Assembly: GCF_002387245.1 (NCBI RefSeq)
Contig: NZ_DGLD01000019.1
Coordinates: 310,001-374,000 of the forward strand
From: Brevundimonas sp. UBA4553
Lineage (GTDB): Bacteria; Pseudomonadota; Alphaproteobacteria; Caulobacterales; Caulobacteraceae
DNA: 64,000 bases
Reading direction: 5' to 3'
The notes under the pieces were generated by a model. The model made no database searches and was not told the DNA's origin. It was given only the letters and a program-made list of their open reading frames with translations. The translations under genes were made by a program, and so were the position numbers. This document shows, one piece after another, positions 1 to 9,300 of this stretch (the first letter of the stretch is position 1; every line of letters starts with the position of its first letter).

Positions 1-463
1 GGGCGTCGCCGTCGATGTCGGAGCCGACGATCTCTACATTATAGGCGTCCACCAGCGGCCAGTTCTCGAGCAGCCACAAGGCGATCGAATAGGCCTCCTC
101 TCCGGTCGAGCAGGGCTGGGACCAGATCCGGATACGATCGCCGGCGCCTCGGGTTCGGACGATTTCCGGCAGAAGGCTGCTGCTGAGGCACCGAAGCTGA
201 TGTTCCTCGCGATAGAAGTAGGTCTCGTTGACGGTGAAGCTGCTGATCACCGCGCGCGTTTCTGCGTCGTCGGCCCGCAGGCGCAGCAGGTAGTCGGCGA
301 AGGACGCGCTGCGCGTCGCCGCCAGACGATCATGAAGGCGCCGTTCAATATAGTATCGCTTAGTCTCGCCGAACTGCATGCCGGTGCGAGCATAGAGAAA
401 GTCGCAGAAGCGCCGCAGTTCTTCGGCGGTCAGGACCGGGACGGCCGGCGCCCGGACGGTCAT
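1..463 (-). CDS. cheR: CheR-type chemotaxis methyltransferase (partial, C-terminus beyond window)
   Basis: SAM-dependent methyltransferase that methylates glutamates on chemoreceptors in the cytoplasm. The first 154 codons are visible. They show the N-terminal helical CheR domain (LTAEELRRFCDFLYARTG) and then the signature SFTVNETYFYRE, followed by a Rossmann-like stretch with IWSQPCSTGEEAYS, all typical of CheR. The ATG overlaps the cheB stop as ATGA (4 nt), so the gene is translationally coupled at the end of a receptor-cheW-cheB-cheR run. The left window edge cuts the gene, so its end and any following cheA or TPR domain cannot be seen. Family call is confident; the receptor it serves is inferred to be the double-tip receptor upstream. 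Confidence 0.9.
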   Translation of the reverse strand, partial: MTVRAPAVPVLTAEELRRFCDFLYARTGMQFGETKRYYIERRLHDRLAATRSASFADYLLRLRADDAETRAVISSFTVNETYFYREEHQLRCLSSSLLPEIVRTRGAGDRIRIWSQPCSTGEEAYSIALWLLENWPLVDAYNVEIVGSDIDGDA

Positions 464-1569
464 GACCGCCCCGCCAAATCGGTCAGGCCGTTCGCCACCT
501 GATCCAGCGGGAGCACGGCCTCGGCGCCTCCAGAGCGCACCAGCGCTCCCGGCATGCCCCAGACCACGGCCGTTTCTTCCGCTTCGGCAATCGTTCGACC
601 GCCGCCAGCCTTCAGCCGGGAGAGGGCGGCCGCGCCGTCGTCTCCCATGCCGGTTAGCAGCACGCCGATGAGCCTTTCAGCCGACACATGCTCCAGGGCG
701 CTGTCGACCATGCGGTCTACGCTGGGATGCCAGCGGTGGGCCGCGCTCGTCGGGGTCGGCAGGGCCGCCAACGCGCCGGAACGACGGCTGATGATCAGGT
801 CCGCGTCGCCGCGGGCGATGTAGACGGTCCCGGGTTCGAGAACCATCGGTCGAACGACCTCCCTGACAGACAGGGCGCATAGGCGATCCAGCCGGGTCGC
901 CAGCGCCCCGGTGAAGGTGGCGGGCATGTGCTGGGCCACGACGATCGGCCAGGGAAAGTCCGCCGGGAGGGGCGCCAGCACCGCGTCCAACGCGGGCGGC
1001 CCGCCGGTGGAGCTGCCGATCAGAACCAGCCGCTCCACGCTATCGTCCACGACGGGCGACAACCTCGTGCGAGCTGCGGCCGCAACGGATCGAGGGCGGC
1101 CGAGAGGTCGTCCGGCGAGAGCCGTTCCGCCGGTTTTCAGGCGCACCCTTTCGGCAAGACGGTGCGTCCCACCCAGCCGCGCGCCGGACGCCGACCGAAC
1201 CTTTTCGACCAACAGCGGCCCGAACACGTCGACCTTCAGGGAAATCGCCCCGCCGGGCTTGGGAATGAAATCCACTGCGCCGAGCGACAGGGCGTCCAGC
1301 GTCTCGCGCGCGCCGTCCCCTGTGAGGGCTGAGAACATCACCACCGGGCAGGGATGCTCGATCATGATTCGGTCAAGACAGGCCAGCCCGTCCATCTGGG
1401 GCATCTGGATATCGAGGGTGATCACGTGGGGCTTGAGTTCTGGCAGGAGGGCCAGGGCCTCGAGCCCGTTTTTCGCGAAGGCGACCTCGACATCCGCCTC
1501 GCCGGCGAAAACCTCGCCGATCAGTCGTCGCATCAGGGCGGAATCATCGACGGCCAGGAGGCGGATCAC
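460..1569 (-). CDS. cheB: CheB protein-glutamate methylesterase/deamidase, response regulator
   Basis: Removes methyl groups from receptor glutamates to reset adaptation. It has an N-terminal receiver (acidic pair at residues 8-9, phospho-acceptor Asp53 in LDIQMPQMDG, Lys in KPGG near 104) and, after a basic linker of about 60 residues, a CheB esterase domain. The catalytic triad is visible: Ser in IGSSTGG (186-187), His214 in AQHMP and Asp in TGMGDDG (310-311). At 369 aa it has the usual two-domain length. It overlaps the upstream triple-CheW gene by 4 nt and cheR by 3 nt (ATGA), so it belongs to one operon. No CheA lies inside the window. Confidence 0.95.
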   Translation of the reverse strand: MIRLLAVDDSALMRRLIGEVFAGEADVEVAFAKNGLEALALLPELKPHVITLDIQMPQMDGLACLDRIMIEHPCPVVMFSALTGDGARETLDALSLGAVDFIPKPGGAISLKVDVFGPLLVEKVRSASGARLGGTHRLAERVRLKTGGTALAGRPLGRPRSVAAAARTRLSPVVDDSVERLVLIGSSTGGPPALDAVLAPLPADFPWPIVVAQHMPATFTGALATRLDRLCALSVREVVRPMVLEPGTVYIARGDADLIISRRSGALAALPTPTSAAHRWHPSVDRMVDSALEHVSAERLIGVLLTGMGDDGAAALSRLKAGGGRTIAEAEETAVVWGMPGALVRSGGAEAVLPLDQVANGLTDLAGRS

Positions 1570-3020
1570 GATCCGATCCCGATCCTCGAGATGTCCATGT
1601 CGGCCAACAGGTCGCGCTCGGCGCGGTCCAGCAGCGCCTTCGGCTCGATGAGCAGGATCAGCCGTTCGCCGCCATCCAGCGTGGCGACACGGGTGAACAG
1701 CCGGCCCGCGTCAGCTGTGAAATCGGGAGCGGGGTCCATCTGGGTCTCGGCGATGCCGAGGATCTCGCTGACAGCGTCCACGATAAAGCCGGTCTGTCGC
1801 GCTTCTACAGTCGTCACGATGACGCGCGGCTGTCCCAAGGCTGCGGATGTCGGCGCCTGGAAGCGCCGGCGTTGATCTATGACCGGGGTGACCCTGCCGC
1901 GGAGGTTGAGGACGCCTTCCACGAAGGCGGGGGCGCGGGGCACGCGGGTGAGGCGCTCCGGGAGGCGCGCGACCTCGCCCACGGCCGCCAGCGGCAATCC
2001 GTATTCATCGCCGCCGATACGGAAGATCAGATATGCCTCCGCGGCGCCGGTCGTCCCGGTCTCGTCCATCGGCCTCGCCTCGGTTCGGCCGTCGGCCAAT
2101 ATTTGTGCAGTCTTCTCATCGCGGAACAGCCGCTCGGTCGACAGGATCGCAACCAGCCCCTGGCCCTCTGGAAGCCGGGCGATGGACTGGACCTGCGCCT
2201 CGCCCTTTCCCCGGTTCAGCACCGCCGGAGCCGGGTCGACGGCGTTTTCCGCCACCCGGAGGATGGATTTGAGACCGTCGACCGCCAACCCGACATAGGC
2301 GTCTCCGACACGCGTGACGATCACCCGGTCGGCGTCGTCTCCCCTCTCGGCGAGCCCAAGAAGGATCTTGAGGGAGACGACAGGCAATAGCCGTCCCCGG
2401 AGATCCAGCACGCCACGCGTCATGTCCTCGGATCCCGCGACGCGGGTCAACTTGCCGCGGAAGGTGAGAACCTCGCTGACCGCCTCGAGCGGCAAGGCGT
2501 AGGTCTGGCCCGCCAGTTCGAAGGCCAGCAAGGTCATGGCCCGATCCGCCCCGGAGGCCTCCTCAAAGGGGAGGGAGGCGACCGTGCGCGCCCTGACTTC
2601 GCCGGTCCCGAGGGAGAAGGCCTGTCGCAGCAGTCCCTCCAGGTCGACGACGCGCGCGGCGGCGTCCTCGACGGCGTATAACCGGCCAAACGCCGCATTC
2701 GATTTCGGGGCTTCGGATGCGGACAACTGGGTCAGGGCGCCCACGCGATCCACCAAAAGCCCGACGGTCTGCCCCGCTTCGAGCAGCAAAAGCCGCGAAT
2801 GTTCGCTGGGCGTGTCTTCTCCGCCGAAAAGACGGGCCAGGGAGACCACGGGCGTGGCGGCCCCGCGCAGCGCGGCGATCCCCAGCAGGCTGTAGGGGCT
2901 CCCGGGCACGCGCGTGACGCGAGGCTGTCGAAACACCTCGGACACAGTCGCGGCGTCGGCCGCGAATTGCGCCTCTCCCACAAAAAAGGTCAGGAAGGGG
3001 CGCGGGGCCGCTCTATTCAC
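1566..3020 (-). CDS. Triple-domain CheW-like coupling protein
   Basis: CheW domains bridge chemoreceptors to the CheA kinase. This 484-aa protein carries three CheW-like domains in series (about residues 8-140, 160-310 and 330-475). Each has the hydrophobic beta-barrel pattern and an LRG core motif (AALRGAATPVVSL, LDLRGRLLPVVSL, LNLRGRVTPVID). Ordinary CheW is one domain of about 160 aa. The start is a GTG lying directly against the TAG stop of the receptor gene; the 3' end overlaps cheB by 4 nt. This suggests tight co-translation. A three-domain scaffold could bind several receptor or kinase partners at once, but that is inference. No kinase domain is present. Confidence 0.88.
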   Translation of the reverse strand: MNRAAPRPFLTFFVGEAQFAADAATVSEVFRQPRVTRVPGSPYSLLGIAALRGAATPVVSLARLFGGEDTPSEHSRLLLLEAGQTVGLLVDRVGALTQLSASEAPKSNAAFGRLYAVEDAAARVVDLEGLLRQAFSLGTGEVRARTVASLPFEEASGADRAMTLLAFELAGQTYALPLEAVSEVLTFRGKLTRVAGSEDMTRGVLDLRGRLLPVVSLKILLGLAERGDDADRVIVTRVGDAYVGLAVDGLKSILRVAENAVDPAPAVLNRGKGEAQVQSIARLPEGQGLVAILSTERLFRDEKTAQILADGRTEARPMDETGTTGAAEAYLIFRIGGDEYGLPLAAVGEVARLPERLTRVPRAPAFVEGVLNLRGRVTPVIDQRRRFQAPTSAALGQPRVIVTTVEARQTGFIVDAVSEILGIAETQMDPAPDFTADAGRLFTRVATLDGGERLILLIEPKALLDRAERDLLADMDISRIGIGS

Positions 3021-4934
3021 CTAGGCCTCGCGGGTCCGAAGTTCATCGGCCAGCAGGGCGATCTCCTCTATCGCGGCCGCGAGGTCCTCCGCGCCTTGCG
3101 ACTGCTGCCGCGCCGCCGTGGCCGCCTGCGCCCCTGCCGAGCTCGCTTCCTCGGCGACGGACGCAATCTGGGCGATCCCGATCAGCACCTGTTCGACATC
3201 CTGCAGGGCGGAGCTCGCGCCGGCAGCGATCTCCACGCTCCCGGCCCTGAGATCTTCAGCGATCAGCGCCACCTTCGCCAGACGATCGTCCAGCTTGCGG
3301 TTCTTCTGGGCCTCGGCTTCCCCTACGGCGGCTATATGCTCCATGTCGCGACGAACCATCGCCAACTGCCCCTGCATCAGACGCACCGTCTCGCGAGCCC
3401 GGGCCGCATTCTCCTCGGACGCACGAGCCAGGTTCCGAATGTCGGTCGACACCAGGGCGAAGCCCCGTCCCTGATCACCGGCCCGCGCCGCCTCAATCGA
3501 TCCGCTGACCGCCAGCATGTTGGTCTGAATGGCGACATTGGTCATGCCTTCGACGCTGCGCTCAATGGCGTAGGTGGAGACTTCCAGGGTTTCGACCAGG
3601 ATCAGGACTTCGGCGATTTCCGCGCTGGCGCCCGCCACGCCCTCAGCCAGACGTGCGACAGCCGTGCGGCTGGCCTGTAAACGCGCTTGCGCGTCGTCGA
3701 CGGCTTCGAGCGAGGCCCGTGCAGCGTTCTCTGAATCCGCCGCGGCCTTGCGAATCTGCGTCATGGCGGCGCTGGCCTGATGCGTCGCCGAGGCCTGAGC
3801 CTGCGCTCCGCGACCGATCTGATCGACAGCGGCGAGAATCTCTCCCGCTGCGCCAGCGAGTTCCTGGATGGTCGCCGACAACGCCTCGGCCGCCGCGCCG
3901 GCCTCCTCCGCCGCGGCCGTTCCGTCAGCGCTTTCGTTCAGCCGTTCCGCCACCGCCGCGAGCGCCTCCGCCGTAGATCGGCTCTCATCCAGCGCCGTGC
4001 TCTGCTGCTGTACGGCGCGTTGGGCTTCCGCGGCGCCGGCGGACTGCTCCTCGGCCGCTTTCGCCACGCTGTCGGCCCCCTCCTGGGTCTCGCGCAGGGC
4101 GCCCTCCGCTTCCAGCGCCGCCGCCACGATCGCCTTGTTGCGTTCGGTGATGTCGACCAGGGCGGAACGCATGGTCTGCAGTTCCGCGATCGCGGCGCGA
4201 CCCGACCGCGCCTCCGCGGATGCGGTTTCAGAGGCTCCTGCGATTCTCCGGGCGATTTCGCGACCCTCTTCAGCCGCCCGCCGGGTCAAATCTGCAACCT
4301 GTCTCGATCGCTGTTCCGAGACCTCTGAAAGGCCGCGCACCTCATCGGCGACTACGGCGAAGCCCAAGCCGTGATCTCCTGCGCGCGCAGCTTCGATCGC
4401 GGCGTTCAGCGCCAGGAGATTCGTCTGGTCGGCCAGGTCGGCGACCGAGGCTGTCACTTCATCGACGGAGACGGCCTGCGCCTGCAACCGGTTGGCGATT
4501 TCAACCGATCTCCGCTGGCGGTCCGCGTTCACTTGGATCGCATCCGCCGAGGCTTCGATCAGCGCCGCCGCCTCGGCCAGCTCGACTTGCAGCTCCTGGC
4601 TGTAGCCGTGAGACCGCTCCGCGCGCCCTCTCGCCTGGGAGAAGCTCGTCGCCAGATTGTTCACCGCGGCCAGGGATTCATGCGCCGCTCCAGCCGCCTC
4701 TTCGGCGCCGCTGGAAATCTGCTCCATCGCGCGCTGAAGCTCCTCGGCTGCGCTCGAGGCTTCCGCGACGCCTCCGGCCAACTCCTGCGTGGCGGCTGAG
4801 AGCCGCTCGGCGGCGGTCTGAATCCCGCGAGATCGCGCGACGGGTTTGGAACGCCCTGCGATCGGCCCCGCTGAATGCGGTATCGCCTTCGCGCCGCGTT
4901 TCCCCGCCAGAGCGGATGTTTTCACCAAGGCCAT
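3021..4934 (-). CDS. Soluble methyl-accepting chemotaxis protein with two signalling tips
   Basis: Cytoplasmic chemoreceptor-like coiled-coil protein of 637 aa. It has no membrane segment and no recognisable ligand domain. Two conserved MCP hairpin tips are visible: residues 166-202 (DQTNLLALNAAIEAARAG, then GFAVVADEVRGL) and 466-502 (IQTNMLAVSGSIEAARAG, then GFALVSTDIRNL). They lie exactly 300 residues apart, so the protein looks like two receptor signalling domains joined in tandem; the second tip is more diverged. The ATG at 4934 has a GGGGA Shine-Dalgarno sequence about 5 nt upstream, preferred over an in-frame TTG at 4973. It is the first gene of the receptor-CheW-CheB-CheR run. The signal sensed is unknown. 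Confidence 0.88.
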   Translation of the reverse strand: MALVKTSALAGKRGAKAIPHSAGPIAGRSKPVARSRGIQTAAERLSAATQELAGGVAEASSAAEELQRAMEQISSGAEEAAGAAHESLAAVNNLATSFSQARGRAERSHGYSQELQVELAEAAALIEASADAIQVNADRQRRSVEIANRLQAQAVSVDEVTASVADLADQTNLLALNAAIEAARAGDHGLGFAVVADEVRGLSEVSEQRSRQVADLTRRAAEEGREIARRIAGASETASAEARSGRAAIAELQTMRSALVDITERNKAIVAAALEAEGALRETQEGADSVAKAAEEQSAGAAEAQRAVQQQSTALDESRSTAEALAAVAERLNESADGTAAAEEAGAAAEALSATIQELAGAAGEILAAVDQIGRGAQAQASATHQASAAMTQIRKAAADSENAARASLEAVDDAQARLQASRTAVARLAEGVAGASAEIAEVLILVETLEVSTYAIERSVEGMTNVAIQTNMLAVSGSIEAARAGDQGRGFALVSTDIRNLARASEENAARARETVRLMQGQLAMVRRDMEHIAAVGEAEAQKNRKLDDRLAKVALIAEDLRAGSVEIAAGASSALQDVEQVLIGIAQIASVAEEASSAGAQAATAARQQSQGAEDLAAAIEEIALLADELRTREA

Positions 4935-5177
4935 TCGATCCCCATTGCGAATCCGGCTGGGCAAGTCGCCCAAACTGGAGAGCCGTGCGCCACAAGCGCA
5001 TGCCGGACGGCTTCGAGCAATAACTCACGTTAGCTGACGACGTGTGTCACAAGCGCCTGAACGGCCAAGCTTATGGTTGATTCCCTGCGCCAGTGGTCAT
5101 TGCCAGCCCTGTCGAGAGCTGTCGCGACGGAGCAGGATTTCTCCCAGGGGCGCAAAGTTCGCCCGCCGATCGAGGGA

Positions 5178-5795
5178 TCACTCATGGGAACGGTTCTCCT
5201 CGACCCCTTCGACGTGCGTGACGCAGGGTGAGTTGGCGACGCCGCTTCCCTCGCGGTCCAGCAGGAAGAAGAAGGGCGGAAAACCGCGCGCGTCCATCAG
5301 GCCCAGCCGATGATTGGGTCCCACGGACCTGAAAACGTCGATGATAGGCTGGCGATCATAGATCATCGCCGCGGTGATCCGTCCGCGGTAGTCCACGCGA
5401 CGCAACCGTGCGGTCGGCGACTGCGTCGCGAGAAGGGGCGCCGCCGCGCGGAAGACGAGGCTCGCCCCTCGGCTTCGCATCACGGATGACGCAAGTGGGC
5501 GAAGCAGGACCCATCGAGGATCCAAACTCAACGTCCGCGCGCCAAGATCAAACACAAGGGGATCAACGTCTTCCGAGGTGTGAAAGGCCTTACCCCGCCA
5601 GCCGTACGCCTCAAGCAGGCCGTCGAGCGGATGCCCGGTGTGAAGCGGTCGCCCCCGCCAATGACCGAGCATCTCATTCACCTCGGTTCCCGGCAGATAG
5701 TCGAAGAGCTCGAGCGCCTCCTGTCGGCTGGCGCCATGGCGCGCGAGATGATCGAGCACGCCGGAAGGATCGTCCAGCCATTCTGAAGAAGTCAT
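5178..5795 (-). CDS. GXWXG / DUF4334 domain protein
   Basis: A 205-aa soluble protein. The N-terminal half contains the GXWXG motif (GHWRGRPLHTGHPLDGLL) and the C-terminal half a DUF4334-type stretch (YRGRITAAMIYDRQPIIDVF). Proteins of this pairing are widespread but of unknown biochemical function. The chosen ATG at 5795 has no Shine-Dalgarno sequence, but it lies about 10 nt downstream of a GGAAC-N17-TGTT element on the same strand, which would give an almost leaderless transcript. An in-frame ATG at 5879 would add 28 poorly conserved-looking residues and would place that promoter inside the gene. Start choice is therefore inferred. Confidence 0.75.
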   Translation of the reverse strand: MTSSEWLDDPSGVLDHLARHGASRQEALELFDYLPGTEVNEMLGHWRGRPLHTGHPLDGLLEAYGWRGKAFHTSEDVDPLVFDLGARTLSLDPRWVLLRPLASSVMRSRGASLVFRAAAPLLATQSPTARLRRVDYRGRITAAMIYDRQPIIDVFRSVGPNHRLGLMDARGFPPFFFLLDREGSGVANSPCVTHVEGVEENRSHE

Positions 5796-5804
5796 AAGAA
5801 AGCG

Positions 5805-5830
5805 AACACCAAGCTCGGCTGTGAGGTTCC
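5805..5830 (-). promoter_or_regulatory. Possible general-stress (EcfG/SigT-type) promoter
   Basis: Read on the minus strand this is GGAAC, 17 nt, then TGTT, matching the alphaproteobacterial general stress sigma consensus GGAAC-N16/17-cGTT in the -35 box and in the GTT of the -10. It lies directly upstream of the DUF4334 gene. By-eye match only. Confidence 0.4.
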
Positions 5831-6367
5831 CGCGTCGGCCATGCTGGCGTGGGAGGGGGCGGCGCGGTCGCGTGACCATAGCCGTCGTTACGTCGGCTTC
5901 GATCTCCTCGGAGGGCCCGGGTGGGCGGCAGGCCTGGTCGAGCTGATTTTGACCTTAGGACTGACCTCCGGCTCGGCGACTGCACGATGGCGCCGCTCCG
6001 ACGAGGCTGGTCAGGTCGGATACGCTCCGATCGAAGCCCGTAGCGGGAAGGGCGCGTTCCATCAGCTGGTCGACCCGGCAGCCAATCCACCTCCGACGAC
6101 TAGGACTCCAGGAGCGACGTCCGTGGCGCCTCTTAATCCGGGCGCGCGGCCAACGTCCAGGCCGACATGGCTGAGCCGTCGCGCGGCATGAAGCGAAAAA
6201 GACGCTCACCGATCGATCAGGGATCAGGTCGGTTGCTCCTCGCAGTCGCCGTGTCGACGAGCGGCTAGCCTGCGAGGGACAACCCGGGTGCGCGCCGATT
6301 CAGCGGACGGAAATCAGGTCTAGAGTCCAGAGGGCGACAGAACCGGATCGCCGCCCCGGAGTTGGCT
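5831..6367. other. Intergenic region without a recognisable gene
   Basis: About 540 nt between the divergent DUF4334 gene and the mfd-like gene. Open frames on both strands here read as R/G/S/P-rich shadows with no family resemblance. I see no tRNA, repeat or terminator. It probably holds promoters for both flanking genes. Confidence 0.4.
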
Positions 6368-9300
6368 ATGGCCTTCGGAGCAAGTCTTCCCATGACCCAT
6401 AAGCCTGAGCCTGTTGTCGCCGCGCCCGTTCTGGGCGATGGGGGCGTCCCGCGTCCGGACGGTCTGAGGCCCGGTCGAAAGGCGCCGCCCGCCGCCGTGG
6501 CTGCGCGTCTCATCGCGACGTGGAGAGCGGCAGGGGGAGGGGATATGCTTCTGGTGGCGGGGAGCGAGCGTCGGGCGGACGAGATCGCCCGCGCCCTGGG
6601 AGCCATGATCACCGACGACGACCCTGTCGTCATGGTGTTTCCGCCCTGGGACTGTCTTCCCTACGATCGCGCCTCGCCGTCCCGCGAAAGCATGGGACGT
6701 CGTATGGCGGTGCTGGCCCGGCTCGCGGAGGCGGGACCGCGGGGACGTCTGGTGGTGTCTTCGCCCGAGGCGATGATGCAGCGGACGCCGCCCGGAGACA
6801 TCGCAGACGCTCGCTTCGACATCGCGGTCGGCGCGCCGCTTGACCGGGAAGTCATGGCCGAGTTCGCGGCCCGGACAGGCTACATCCGCGATGAGCGCGT
6901 GGATGAGCCGGGCGAGATCGCGATCCATGGCGAGGTGATCGACATCTACCCGGCGGCGGCGACATCGCCGTTTCGCATCGTCATGGCCGAGGACGGCTCC
7001 GTGGCTGAGATCAAGGCCTTCGATCCCGTCAGCCAGCGTTCCCGGGAAAGTGCGTCCGCCCTTTCCCTGACCGCCGCGTCGGAGCTGGTGGTCGAGGGGG
7101 ACGGAGCAGAGCGCGAAGCGACGCCCGGAGAGGAGCATCATCTGCAGGAGCATTATGGCCAGCCGCTGGGCGACCTGTTTCAGGCCTTGCCGGGCGGTCG
7201 CATCGTTCTGGACGAGGGCGTCCTCGAGCGCGCTGAGCGGACCGAGGCGCAGATCAGGGAGGCCTTCGAGGCGCGGCGGAGTTTTTCCGATGCTGACGGT
7301 CGGTCGCTGGCGGCCGTCGACAGCCTCTATCTCTCGCTCCCCGAGTTCTCACGCGCTGTCGAAGGCGCGGAGGCGCTTGACCTCGCCGGCCTAGGGCCCG
7401 TCCCGCACCTCGCGCGAGCCGGCGCCGCGGGAACAGGCCTGAAACGCTATCTCCAGGTCCAGCGCGCCGCCGGCCGGCGGGTCGTGCTGGCCGGGCTGGC
7501 TCATGAACAGCGTGTGATGGCCAGGCTTCTCCGGCGCAACAGGATTGAACCGCCAGCGGCCGTTGAGACCTGGGAAGCCGTGGGGGAGGCTGGGCCCGGC
7601 GCCCTGGTCTCTCTCGTTGCGGATTTTGACGAGGGCTACGCGGACGCCCGCGAGGATTTGGTCCTGCTGACCGCCACCGATCTCACCGGCGGCCGGATCG
7701 CTCAGGGCGCAGGCGCCTCGACCGATCTGTTCGGTGAGACCGAGGTGCGCCTCGGCGACGTTGTCATTCATGAGGAGCACGGGCTCGGCGTGCTGCGGGC
7801 GCTTGAGCAGGTCGAGGCGGATGGCGTGGTGCGGGACGTGCTGCGGCTGGAATACTATGGGGGAGCCGCAGTCCTGGCGCCGGTCGAGGAGCTGGGCCGC
7901 ATCTGGCGTTACAGCGCCGAGCCCGCCGCCATCAAGCTTGACCGTCTCAACGGCCAGGCATGGCTGAAGCGTCGGGCGGAGGTCAGCGCCCAGATCGATG
8001 CGACCGCGCTCTGCATGATCGAGATGGCCAGAGCGCGCGAAGCCACGGCGACCGACAGGATCTCGCCGCCCCGACCCGACTATGCGCGGTTCGCGTCCCG
8101 CTTCCCCTTTCCGGAATCCGTCGATCAGCTCGCCGCCATCGACGACGTTCTGAGGGATCTGGCGTCGGGACGACCGATGAACCGACTGGTGTGCGGGGAC
8201 GTGGGGTTCGGAAAGACGGAGGTGGCCCTGCGCGCTGCGGCGGCCGTCGCCCTTTCCGGCCGGCAGGTGATGTTGGCCGCCCCCACGACGGTTCTCGCCC
8301 GTCAGCACTACGAGACCTTTCGTCAGAGATGCGAGGGCTCCGGTATTCAGGTCGGACGCCTTTCCAGGCTCGTGGACGGCGGCGAGGTCCAGGATGTCCG
8401 CCGCGGCCTTGAGGATGGGTCGATCCAGGTCGTGATCGGAACGCAGGCGCTCGCGGACGACACCCTCGTCTTCGCTGACCTTGCTCTGGTGATCATCGAT
8501 GAGGAGCATCGCTTCGGCGCCGCGCTCAAGGCGCGGCTGGCGGATCTTGCGCCCCATCTTCTGGCCCTGTCCGCCACCCCGATCCCCCGGACGCTGCAAG
8601 GAGCCCTCGTCGGGGTGCAGGACGTTAGCATTCTCGCCAGCCCGCCCGCGCGGAGACGCCCCGTCCGCACCTTTATGACGGACGACGACGGGGCTTCTCT
8701 GTCGACCGTCCTGCGTCGCGAGAAGAGACGGGGCGGGCAGAGCTTCGTGGTGGCTCCCCGCATCGAGGACCTTGAGCCTCTTGCGGCGCGTCTGTCGGCC
8801 CTGGTTCCAGAACTGAGCGTGATCGTGGCTCATGGAAAGCTGACGCCCGACGATATGGACGCGGCCATGTCGACATTCGCTGAAGGCCGGGGCGACGTCC
8901 TCCTTTCCACCAACATCGTCGAAAACGGCCTCGACGTGCCACGGGCCAACACCATCGTGATCTGGCGACCGGATCGCTTTGGCCTCGCCCAGCTGCATCA
9001 GCTGCGGGGCCGGGTTGGGCGAGGGCGACGCCAGGGGTTCGCCTATCTGCTGAGCGATCCTGGGGCGGAGCTTGCTCAGAACACGCGCGCGCGGCTGCAA
9101 ACCCTCGAGGCCCTGGACCGACTGGGAGCGGGGTTCGCCATCAGCGCTCGCGACCTGGACCTTCGCGGGGGAGGCGACCTGGTCGGCGAGGAGCAGGCCG
9201 GCCATATCCGGTTGATCGGCGCCAGCCTCTACCAGCGGGTGCTGGCGCGCGCCCTGCGGGAGGCCAGGGGCGAAGTCGCGAGCGAGCCCGCGCCGCCGAA

